DNA from: DTPU01 sp963827855
GTDB lineage: Bacteria; Planctomycetota; Phycisphaerae; Sedimentisphaerales; Anaerobacaceae
DNA: 64,000 bases
Assembly: GCA_963827855.1 (NCBI GenBank)
Contig: CAWHBY010000004.1
Location: 124,001 to 188,000 of the forward strand
Reading direction: 5' to 3'
The notes below the pieces were generated by a model. That model did not search any database. It was given only the letters and a program-made list of their open reading frames with translations, and had not been told where the DNA came from. This document shows, piece by piece, positions 9,080 through 17,219 of the stretch (within the stretch, counting starts at the first letter, position 1; every line of letters starts with the position of its first letter). The position numbers and the translations under genes are program-made.

Positions 9080-10123
9080 TCACCACGTCACTGCGGCTTT
9101 TCGGTCCAACGCAAAGAAGTCCACAAGCATCAGCAACGCTGACTTAAGTGCTGTGGGCAGATCGGCTACCGACGGGCAGTTTTCTTGAAAGGCCGCATCC
9201 TCGAATGCCAGCGCAACCAGAAACAACTTCTCCGGCCCGATCTGGTGCATAACGTATTCGGCAATCATGTCGGTTCGCAGGCTGTTCATCTCGGCTCGGA
9301 GCTTCGCGATGATCCCATCAATGACTCGGCCGGCCTCACCGCTATCACCAGCTTTGCACCCGTTCAATAAACGCGAAAACTCCTCCACACGAAGAGATCC
9401 GGCGTTTCCATAGCGTAAGCCTTCTTCGATCTCGTGCTGCCGACGTTCTGGGGCAGCAAACACGGATCTGCTCATGAGGTAGTCTAACGTAATGGCCAGG
9501 TGGCTGATCAGCATGTAGAGGACTCGCCGGGTGCTCCCGCCGATGCCGGGGTAGGCTCCGAGGTCATCCATACATGATTTGATGTCCACAAGATGGAGGT
9601 TACACCCATCGAAGTTGAGATGGGTGAGCAGCCGCTTCTTCGCCCCATCGTATCTCCTTCGGAGATCCTTGGCCTTCTGCTCCGCTCCAGGGGAGCTTAG
9701 GGTGCTCACGAACTGTTCCTCACTCAGGCGAGCCACTGGCGGTGACGATACCGCCCCCTGCAGGAATCTCCCGTCGATCACCGTCACGCCGCTCCTTTTC
9801 CCGAACTCCACAACGGCCGGGTTCGTTTCAGTCGTGACAACAATGCACCTGTCAAGCCGCAGCACCTGCATAACGCCAAGTGTCCAGAAGATGCGCTCGA
9901 TAGCCTGCGGCGTCTTCTTTCGTTTCACGTCCACGTTGATCCGTTCCCTGAAGGCGCCCGTCCTCCCGTACAGCCAGAGATCAACATCGGTAAGAGCAGA
10001 TTCCCGAAATGCATATGGAATACTGCGAACGACAAAGTAGCCCATCTGCTGGAAGCGATGTCGGAGGGCCTCTTCCCCAACGGCTCCTTTCCCGTTTCCC
10101 TTGTCTACCATCTTGACCTCCAT
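9080..10123 (-). CDS. PD-(D/E)XK nuclease-like protein in defence operon
   Basis: This 347-residue protein has a restriction-endonuclease-like N-terminus. An early Glu lies in GAVGEEALRHRFQQMGY, an Asp in ALTDVDLWLY, and the D-x-K box in INVDVKRKKTP, followed by a helix ERIFWTLGVMQVL and the strand CIVVTTE. That order matches Mrr/Holliday-resolvase-type PD-(D/E)XK folds. The C-terminal half is helical and unrecognised. The ATG shares a base with the preceding stop (TGATG), and its 3' end runs into the upstream reading frame of the DUF499 gene. A DNA-cleaving effector or DNA-recognition role is likely. The family call rests on motif reading only. Confidence 0.65.
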   Translation of the reverse strand: MEVKMVDKGNGKGAVGEEALRHRFQQMGYFVVRSIPYAFRESALTDVDLWLYGRTGAFRERINVDVKRKKTPQAIERIFWTLGVMQVLRLDRCIVVTTETNPAVVEFGKRSGVTVIDGRFLQGAVSSPPVARLSEEQFVSTLSSPGAEQKAKDLRRRYDGAKKRLLTHLNFDGCNLHLVDIKSCMDDLGAYPGIGGSTRRVLYMLISHLAITLDYLMSRSVFAAPERRQHEIEEGLRYGNAGSLRVEEFSRLLNGCKAGDSGEAGRVIDGIIAKLRAEMNSLRTDMIAEYVMHQIGPEKLFLVALAFEDAAFQENCPSVADLPTALKSALLMLVDFFALDRKAAVTW

Positions 10124-11370
10124 CAAATACTCTGGGTCCGTAACGTAGCTAGCGCATCCCTCACGTCGATGTCATCCACCCGGGCGTCCTTTCTCGCTTT
10201 GACTCGGTTGGACTCCGGCCCCCGATATCGGCTCATGGGAGACCCAGGCAGAACGTCGAGAGACTGCTCGCTGGCATCACCCGATTCAAGCACTTGGAGA
10301 GCCATCTGACCTATGTCTTGCTTCAGCAGCTTCATCGAGAACATACCGCTCTGGGCGGGTATGACCTGGACCACCCCCTTCATCTCCAGGACATGGTAAT
10401 CCTCGCCGGCGGCCGTGCAGGGACGTAGCGTCTCACCCGCGATGAGCTTGCGCATCAACATATCGAGATACCTAATGCGCCCGCGGCCAGAAATGCTGCG
10501 TGTCATCCCGTACTCCAAGGAGGCCACGAATGCCTTAGCGAGATCGAAGGCGTCAGACACATCTGCTCGGCCGAACTTGTTGAACGCAGCAGGCTTCGTC
10601 AGGTACTCGACGTTCTCTCGGCTGTTGCTTACGGTATTCACGTCATACATTCCAATCGAGTGTACCTTCCTGAAGAGGGTCTCGCCCAGCATACTGATTG
10701 CCTGGGTTTTCTCGACGCACCCCTCAGCTTTCAGGCGTTGTTCCAGCGTGGTAATCTTCTGCTGCTCCATAGTACCAAGGGAGTTGAGAACGGCCTTTGT
10801 TTTCTTCAGGTCATTGCCCCGGAAGAGAGCCCCGTTGAAGTACACCTTCGTGGAGGCATCCAGGTTCTCGGAATCGCAAAACCCGACCTTCTCAATTGTG
10901 GCCATCAACTTGGCGGCTTCCTTACTATCGAGTTTGCGATGATCGCCAACATACTCGCGAAGTTCGGCCTCGGTGCGAGGGGCATCAGAGCAAATCTCAG
11001 CTACTTCGATGGATGCATCCTCAACGCGACCAGGTGACAACCCGCCGTAGATCTTTGCAGTATGTTCCAGGACGCCCTGGGTGGTCAGGCCGAGGACCTC
11101 GACAGCACCCTCGTTGCCCTGAACTATCGCCGCTTCCTTAAGGATGTCCAGGAGCTGAGGCAATTGATACGTGAGGTCGATCCCCGCAGCTTGGGCAAGG
11201 GTCTTGACTCTGTCCATACGAAGTTGGGTCTGCTGCGTGGCACATAGCGCCGATAGTAGCACCCCACAGTCACCCGCCCTGCGGAGGCCATCCAGACTGC
11301 CAGTGACTCCATGCTCCTCAATCTTGTGAGCGTGATGGACAATCCAAGCGCCCTTTACCCGATCTTCCAT
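10123..11370 (-). CDS. Unrecognised defence-operon protein, possible winged-helix N-terminus
   Basis: The frame is open to 11511, but the first 47 codons overlap the methyltransferase and look non-coding. The ATG at 11370, sixteen bases after the methyltransferase stop, gives 415 residues. I do not recognise the family. The N-terminal part (LSALCATQQTQLRMDRVKTL, then LPQLLDILKEAAIV) resembles a winged-helix module. The middle is helical with many charged residues. Its TGA overlaps the ATG of the next gene as TGATG. Strict co-transcription with methylase and nuclease genes argues for a role in the same complex. It could be the local replacement for the DUF3780 subunit of related loci. Confidence 0.65.
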   Translation of the reverse strand: MEDRVKGAWIVHHAHKIEEHGVTGSLDGLRRAGDCGVLLSALCATQQTQLRMDRVKTLAQAAGIDLTYQLPQLLDILKEAAIVQGNEGAVEVLGLTTQGVLEHTAKIYGGLSPGRVEDASIEVAEICSDAPRTEAELREYVGDHRKLDSKEAAKLMATIEKVGFCDSENLDASTKVYFNGALFRGNDLKKTKAVLNSLGTMEQQKITTLEQRLKAEGCVEKTQAISMLGETLFRKVHSIGMYDVNTVSNSRENVEYLTKPAAFNKFGRADVSDAFDLAKAFVASLEYGMTRSISGRGRIRYLDMLMRKLIAGETLRPCTAAGEDYHVLEMKGVVQVIPAQSGMFSMKLLKQDIGQMALQVLESGDASEQSLDVLPGSPMSRYRGPESNRVKARKDARVDDIDVRDALATLRTQSI

Positions 11371-11386
11371 AGCGGAACCTCTCGCC

Positions 11387-14300
11387 TCAGAATCCAAGTC
11401 CTTTCTTTCTCGCCAACACGCCGTCCACCCATCGCTTCTCGTCGGTCGCAGGGGGATACAGGGCTGACAATGCCTGGGCCAAACGCCAGAACCTCCCATC
11501 TCGTCCGACACCGTTGTCCACTAGGAACCGTTTCAATGCCTCACCCCGGCCAGCGGCGAACATGATCATGGCCTGGTGTAATCGATCCAGGGCGGTTGTG
11601 CCGGCCTTGGAGGTGCTTTTCTCGCCCCAACCGCCACCCGCGGCCTCGGCGGTCTCCAGTTCAGCCATGAAGCCGAGCCTCATCTGTGTGTCCGCCTTCT
11701 TACGCCGGCTGGTCGGGACCTCGGCCTGATCCCTACCGAACAGGGCCTTGGTTCGCTCGGCAACGGACAAGAGGCGTGCGGTGTCACCCTTGACCTCGAC
11801 CACATCGGTCAGTTTCTCCAGGTGGGCACCCAGGCCTTGGGCTATCTTGCGGGCGGCGTCGTATTCGAGCACAAAACCGTTCTTGGACTTGCCGGCTTTG
11901 GCCTTGGATTCATCCTCCTCATCTTCGTCGTCCGCGCCCGCCGATTCGCCGTTTCCCCCATTTGGTGCGCCTGCATTTAGCGTCCAGAGCCACATGGCGG
12001 TGAGGCGGGCGTCTTCCTCGAAACCGGCGGCATCTGCGCCGGCGAAAATCACGGTGAGCGCTTCCTTGGCGACTGCGGCCCAGACCTGTTCCAGGTATTC
12101 CTTGAGCGTGACGGCCTCGCCACTGGCCTTCTCAACGCGCGAATACCGGGAGAATACTTCCAGGGCCGGGCCGAGACAGGCGAAGATAGCGTCCGCGCCC
12201 ACGACACCTTCCTCGACGAGGCGCGGCATCCAATCGTGGATACAGCCGGGCAACTCGGCCAGCACGTCGCGCCAGTCACCGACGTCGCTATCGCGAACGG
12301 AGCCCTCTGGGTTCTCACGAGGACGGCAGGTAAGATGAACTGACGAAGCCAGCGTGCTCTGTCGCTGCGCCAGAATGCGATTGGAGGCCTCCGTGTCTAT
12401 TGGCCAAGAAGCAGTAACTCGCCATCCCGCGTCCACCAGTGCCGACAAGAGAGCCTCCCATGCTTCAGTCTTGGAATGCGCGAAGACCACGATCGCCACG
12501 CCTTCCGGCTTCACAATTCTCCTTCCGTCCGTAAGCGCCTTGCACATAGCCTTTTCATAAAAAACCCTGTCTTTCTGTAGGTGCGCCACGTCTGCGTGCG
12601 GGAGGTTCTGGACGCATTCTTCTTCTTTTGGTGTCAGGGAAGCAGAGAAGAGTTCCGAATGCACGTCGTAAAGGCATCGCCGCAGCCACACGTAGAAGAA
12701 GTCCGATAGGTCCGAATATGGTACTGAGTAATAGTAAGGGGGGTCGGTAACAATCGCATCCGCGAAGTCATCGGGCAGCGGATGAGCCGTAGCGGAGGCT
12801 TGTGCGAACTGACCAACACGCCAGTCCGAACCAATTTTCTCCATCACATGGCTGAATCTCTCAAGCAATACACCGATAGAACCACTCGAATCCCCCAAAG
12901 GACAACTCTCGGCGAAGTCCCAGACCATGGGTATAGCTTGTCGAGCAAAGAGGTTATGTGGGCACTGCACCGTGGCATCCCATCTAACCAAGGAATTATT
13001 CAGGTCGGCAAGTTTGTCAATCTGGAGCGACAGGCAAGTGAGCACTGCCTCGGTCAGCGAACGCTCCATCTGGCCGTCAGCGGGATCGCATGCTTGCCTC
13101 GCCAATCGCACGAGGGTAGTAATCGCGAGCAACTGTCTCGATGTGAACAGGTCTCCGAATCCAGCCATTCCATACTGAGTGACAGGTATCCTGCGTGGTT
13201 CAAGTCCTGTGAACTTCTCATCAGGGACCAGCGTTAGTGATTCGTGGTTGGCTCGTCTTCTACGGTCTAGCTCGACATGCGCATTCCTGACCACCCTCAA
13301 GTCACGGGCATCAGGCAGTCGGAACACTCTCCCAGTCTCACTTGGTCGAAGCGTTACGACTGCATATAGTCTCGCCTCTTCGGCGCCGCCTCGGCGTTCA
13401 GAGAGTTGTCGGCGGACCGATTCGACGGGCGAGGTAAACCGACAGCAGGGACACGTGGCGGAGCCGCGGGCCACAGTGCCACTGCCCACCTCGGCGGCTT
13501 TGGCCTTCTCGATGATCTCGAAATCGACCCGCTTTGCCTGGGGATGAGGCACGAGCCGTAGGGCGACGGAGTTCCGCCCCTTCTTGGCCAGCCATAGTGA
13601 CCGAATGAGTGGCACTTCCGCTCCGCAGCCGGGGCCTTCGCACTTGATCGTCCGAGCCCAGAGGTAGGCGATGGGCGTAGCCCCGTCCGGGTCTTTCGGG
13701 TAGAACTCTGCCAGTTCCTTCTCGATCTCCTGCTTGATCCACTCACCCCGCTTGCGGACCTCATCTGCGAGACGCTGGCCATACTTGGGGATGTATTCGA
13801 GCACGACCCTGTTAAGCAGGACGGCCACAGGGTTCAGGTCGCTGGCAAAGGCATCCGCGCCCACGCGGAGCGCTTCGAGCGGAATGGCACCACCGCCAGC
13901 GAATGGGTCCACCACGAGGGGACGTGTGCCGGGTGCGCCACCCATCGCCTCATGAGCGGCCTGGGTGAGTGCACGGCTTGTCTCCAGGTATTCCTTGACC
14001 GTGGAGTTGTCCCAGTTGGCGAAGTCTGCGATGAAGTCGAGCAGGGCCTGACGGAGGACCGTGTTGTCATCCAGACACCGCGGTTCCTTCTGGATCATCA
14101 CGAAGCGCTTGAAGCTCTCTTCTCCGGCCAGCCTGAGATGATCGCGGGCCCACCTGCCCATAAGGCGGCGAGCGGTGTCGCGGAACACGTCAGGGCATAG
14201 ATCATCGGCCGGGTCCGGCCAAAGCGCAGCACAGATCACCGCCCGGCATGCCGCCAGCGGCCGCCGCGCCCACCAGATGTGCAACGTGGAGATATGTCCA

Positions 14301-14389
14301 TGGCGGATCGACTTCTCCCGCCGGGCATGGGCCGAGATCCGCTTGATGGGCAGGTCAACTTCGATCAGTCGTTTCGGGTACGCGGTCAT
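11387..14389 (-). CDS. DUF1156-type DNA methyltransferase (N6-adenine or N4-cytosine)
   Basis: This 1,000-residue protein starts with the DUF1156 signature (KRLIEVDLPIKRISAHARRE, then STLHIWWARRPLAACRA). The SAM-binding motif is DPFAGGGAIPLEAL at 161-174. The catalytic motif TDPPYYYSVPYSDL at 548-561 is an amino-methyltransferase DPPY. Paired cysteines at 250/255 and 313/316 suggest a zinc ribbon between the motifs. The C-terminal 300 residues are helical and unassigned. The ATG overlaps the upstream OLD-like gene as ATGA. In the related loci this enzyme is thought to mark self DNA; the target sequence cannot be read from the protein. Confidence 0.88.
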   Translation of the reverse strand: MTAYPKRLIEVDLPIKRISAHARREKSIRHGHISTLHIWWARRPLAACRAVICAALWPDPADDLCPDVFRDTARRLMGRWARDHLRLAGEESFKRFVMIQKEPRCLDDNTVLRQALLDFIADFANWDNSTVKEYLETSRALTQAAHEAMGGAPGTRPLVVDPFAGGGAIPLEALRVGADAFASDLNPVAVLLNRVVLEYIPKYGQRLADEVRKRGEWIKQEIEKELAEFYPKDPDGATPIAYLWARTIKCEGPGCGAEVPLIRSLWLAKKGRNSVALRLVPHPQAKRVDFEIIEKAKAAEVGSGTVARGSATCPCCRFTSPVESVRRQLSERRGGAEEARLYAVVTLRPSETGRVFRLPDARDLRVVRNAHVELDRRRRANHESLTLVPDEKFTGLEPRRIPVTQYGMAGFGDLFTSRQLLAITTLVRLARQACDPADGQMERSLTEAVLTCLSLQIDKLADLNNSLVRWDATVQCPHNLFARQAIPMVWDFAESCPLGDSSGSIGVLLERFSHVMEKIGSDWRVGQFAQASATAHPLPDDFADAIVTDPPYYYSVPYSDLSDFFYVWLRRCLYDVHSELFSASLTPKEEECVQNLPHADVAHLQKDRVFYEKAMCKALTDGRRIVKPEGVAIVVFAHSKTEAWEALLSALVDAGWRVTASWPIDTEASNRILAQRQSTLASSVHLTCRPRENPEGSVRDSDVGDWRDVLAELPGCIHDWMPRLVEEGVVGADAIFACLGPALEVFSRYSRVEKASGEAVTLKEYLEQVWAAVAKEALTVIFAGADAAGFEEDARLTAMWLWTLNAGAPNGGNGESAGADDEDEEDESKAKAGKSKNGFVLEYDAARKIAQGLGAHLEKLTDVVEVKGDTARLLSVAERTKALFGRDQAEVPTSRRKKADTQMRLGFMAELETAEAAGGGWGEKSTSKAGTTALDRLHQAMIMFAAGRGEALKRFLVDNGVGRDGRFWRLAQALSALYPPATDEKRWVDGVLARKKGLGF

Positions 14390-15837
14390 CTTCTCGCCGT
14401 TTCCTTCAGCAAGGCCGTGAGGTTGTTTTCAGGAAGACTGCCCGCCGCCACACGCGATAGTTCGCTAGTCAGAGAGCTATTGTCCATGGCAAGGCGACTC
14501 GCGAGGCGAGAAACCCATTCGTGGTGGTTCACATTAGCGAGCCCTTCACCTGCGTAGAAATCGTTCCATTCGAGACCATAGGTCGCATTTATGTGGTCTC
14601 TCACCTCTGCCAACTCGAATAAGGTCCTTTCCGGTGGAAGATCGCCGGGGAGAACGAATACCCCATCAGCGGGTCGAGCTGCTTGATCGCCGTCAAGGAC
14701 GGCTGCAACAGCAACGCCCGAGTCTTTCAACACCTTCATAGTCGTCGCGATGGAATGGCAGTCCCCGCCTTCGTGGATGTTGATCGCTCGGAGCCAGTCG
14801 GGGTCGGCCCGCCGTATGATCTCGGTGAGCACGGCCCTCGCGCAATCATCTTCGACCAAGACTGTAAGCGACCTATCGTGCCCCTCCGTCATCAGGCTCG
14901 CCGCATGGGATGCAGTCAGCCCTACCACTTGCCGCACCCCACCGTCGGCCAGGTGGAAATAGATACGCGACGTGGACGGCAAAGCCCGGAGCAGGTACTC
15001 ACTGTGAGTCGTCAGGATGATCTGATGCCCACGGCGGATGCAGACATCCATGAAGTACATGCCCAGTTGGTGTTGGGCGCTCGGGTGCAGCGATGTCTCC
15101 GGCTCTTCAAACAGAGCCAGACTTCTCTCGGGCATGGTCTCCAAGTGTTGAACAAGGTAGGCAACGCGACCTTCCCCAAAACCCATGTGGGCTTCCGAGT
15201 ACTTCACTGTGCTCCTGTTGAAGCGGAGCACACGGCCGCTCCTTGTTCCGGCGTGGGCTTGAACTGAGTGAATCTCGTCGTATGACCTCCCAATGATTCG
15301 AGACACCCATTCCTTGACGAGCTGCGGCACATCAGTGTGGCCATCAATGACCAGCTTTGCTGCCCCATAGACGAGGAAATCACGCTTTTCGACCTTGGGG
15401 ATGAACATGCCCACCCCACCATAGAAGACGTGCCGATCCCGCCGGCGCTTATAGCCAGTCCAGCCCTTACGCGCTGCTCCCGCGTTGCGTGCAATCGTGA
15501 CCTGTCCAGTCCTCCCATCTCTCTCGCAATATGAGTAGATGACAGCGGCATTGTCAGCATACGGGACGGGATCGAGACCGCTGACGACGAAGAACTTCTT
15601 CAGGTAGAAGTGAGGCCCGCCAGGGTTCTTGTACGCTGCCGCAGCAACCTGAAGAACTGTCGATTTCCCGGTTCCGTTCAATCCACATATCGCAGTGATC
15701 GGATTTCTGATCTCAAGGATTGTGTTGTTGTGAACACGGAATCCTGACACCTGAATTCGCTCCAGGACACTCCCGAAATTCGCGAAGCGGTTTGCTGCCG
15801 CGAATCTGGACGTGACAACGTCTCGTGGGTCACTCAT
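14386..15837 (-). CDS. OLD-family ATPase with TOPRIM nuclease domain
   Basis: This 483-residue protein carries an ABC/SMC-type ATPase followed by TOPRIM, as in the OLD family. Walker A is GLNGTGKST at 52-60. The signature and Walker B region is RSLALFEEPETSLHPSAQHQ, with a following switch His in IILTTHSEYLL. The TOPRIM acidic residues are in LTVLVEDDCARAVL and VAAVLDGDQ. OLD nucleases cleave DNA in ATP-regulated fashion and occur in several anti-phage systems. It overlaps both neighbours by ATGA. An OLD-type gene is not a component I know from helicase-DUF1156-DUF499 loci, so it may be an added effector. Confidence 0.8.
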   Translation of the reverse strand: MSDPRDVVTSRFAAANRFANFGSVLERIQVSGFRVHNNTILEIRNPITAICGLNGTGKSTVLQVAAAAYKNPGGPHFYLKKFFVVSGLDPVPYADNAAVIYSYCERDGRTGQVTIARNAGAARKGWTGYKRRRDRHVFYGGVGMFIPKVEKRDFLVYGAAKLVIDGHTDVPQLVKEWVSRIIGRSYDEIHSVQAHAGTRSGRVLRFNRSTVKYSEAHMGFGEGRVAYLVQHLETMPERSLALFEEPETSLHPSAQHQLGMYFMDVCIRRGHQIILTTHSEYLLRALPSTSRIYFHLADGGVRQVVGLTASHAASLMTEGHDRSLTVLVEDDCARAVLTEIIRRADPDWLRAINIHEGGDCHSIATTMKVLKDSGVAVAAVLDGDQAARPADGVFVLPGDLPPERTLFELAEVRDHINATYGLEWNDFYAGEGLANVNHHEWVSRLASRLAMDNSSLTSELSRVAAGSLPENNLTALLKETARR

Positions 15838-17219
15838 GCCTCACCTCCCGCCTTGTACGGTGGACTCTCTTCCCTCAACTGAAGCGGCCGCTTCACCGAA
15901 TCCTGCTTCAGCCGGTAGTGCTCGATCGTGGTCACGGCCTGCCAGTCCAGCGTGCTCGGGTCGCGCAGGACATTGAGCGACGGATTCGAGCTCCCACAGT
16001 GGAAGACCACATAGAGCCAGTAGTCACCTCGCAGCCGCTTGGCCGTGTTGTATTCGTTGGCGGTCAGGGCTATCTCTCCGGTGTCGGCCCGGCCCTTGAC
16101 CTCGATGAAACGTACGTCAATGGCGGTCTTGGGGTCCTCCGGATGAGGCTTGCGTGAGATCAGGTCAAAACCGCGGTTCTGTGCTTCGACGCTCTCGACT
16201 ACCCTTCCCTCGGCCTGCTCGTGGGCGATGGCTGCCTGGATGGCAATCCGCTCAATGGCCTCGTCACGGACCATGGACCGGATTGCCGGGCTCGCCCGGT
16301 CCGGGTGGGGGAGCACCCACGCAGACCCGATCCGCTGTATGTCGCCGACGGCACACTGGCATTCCCGGTCCAGTTCTGCCAAGCGGCGTTCACGCCGGGA
16401 GTTCAGTTCTTCAAGGCGGTCCTCAGACTGCTTGAGGCTGGCTGCCAACCAGGAAGGGATGGTGCCGTCCTTGTCTTGCTGTTCCATCAGGCCGGCGAAG
16501 GTCATCTGTTGGCGGTGGATGAGCTCGTTGAGGCTGATCTCCAGATGGATACGGATGGTGTCCGTCTCCCGGCACCGCTGGGACGCGACCTCGGCTAGAA
16601 ATCCGTTCAAACACTGCTCCACCAGGGCCTGCTCGCGTTGTTCGAGTGACGGTAGGCCTTCGATGCCGGGGTCGGTAGTACCCCTGGGCGCAGCGGCCAG
16701 GTCGAGGAAGACCGTGGGCTGCTTGATGGCCATCTGTCCATCGGCTTGAGCCTGGACAACGAACAACCGGCGGTGCAGTTCATGACCTGAGCCATCCTTC
16801 ACCGATGCAGAGAACACGTCCAGGTGATAGGGCCTTTGGCTGTGCAGGTCGTAGAAGACGGCCCCGCGGGTCATGTCGTCTCGGACCTGTTCCCAGAGCA
16901 TTGTGCGCACGGTCTCGAACAGGGGGTGCCCGGGTGTGACCCACTCGGAGGTAGGGTCCTTGGCAAGCAAGGCCTTGTCGAAGACGATCTGCTTGTACTC
17001 CTTGCCGAGCTTGCCGAATCGGGGCTCCAGCTTGTCACCCACGGCCCAGAGGTGGCGCGGTACGCGGCCCACACGGTAGACGTGGCTGGCACCGGCGGTC
17101 TGCTTGGGCAGCAGGCCCACAACGGGCGCGGCCCCGGTGAAGAAATCCTCGATGACCTCCGGCACGAGGCGCCGCTCCTTGGCCTCGGCTGACTTGCCTA
17201 CAATCGCAGAGAGATTCAA
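15834..17219 (-). CDS. C-terminal fragment of the SNF2-like helicase, with DUF3883
   Basis: This is the longest uninterrupted piece of the broken helicase, 461 codons if read from ATG 17219. That ATG is internal to the full protein. A helical spacer with a predicted coiled coil (SEDRLEELNSRRERRLAELD) precedes the DUF3883 domain, whose core is RGFDLISRK followed by DVRFIEVKGRAD. DUF3883 is a PD-(D/E)XK-related module found at the end of DrmD/HepA-like helicases. The start given is only where the frame opens, not a supported translation start. Confidence 0.6.
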   Translation of the reverse strand: MNLSAIVGKSAEAKERRLVPEVIEDFFTGAAPVVGLLPKQTAGASHVYRVGRVPRHLWAVGDKLEPRFGKLGKEYKQIVFDKALLAKDPTSEWVTPGHPLFETVRTMLWEQVRDDMTRGAVFYDLHSQRPYHLDVFSASVKDGSGHELHRRLFVVQAQADGQMAIKQPTVFLDLAAAPRGTTDPGIEGLPSLEQREQALVEQCLNGFLAEVASQRCRETDTIRIHLEISLNELIHRQQMTFAGLMEQQDKDGTIPSWLAASLKQSEDRLEELNSRRERRLAELDRECQCAVGDIQRIGSAWVLPHPDRASPAIRSMVRDEAIERIAIQAAIAHEQAEGRVVESVEAQNRGFDLISRKPHPEDPKTAIDVRFIEVKGRADTGEIALTANEYNTAKRLRGDYWLYVVFHCGSSNPSLNVLRDPSTLDWQAVTTIEHYRLKQDSVKRPLQLREESPPYKAGGEA

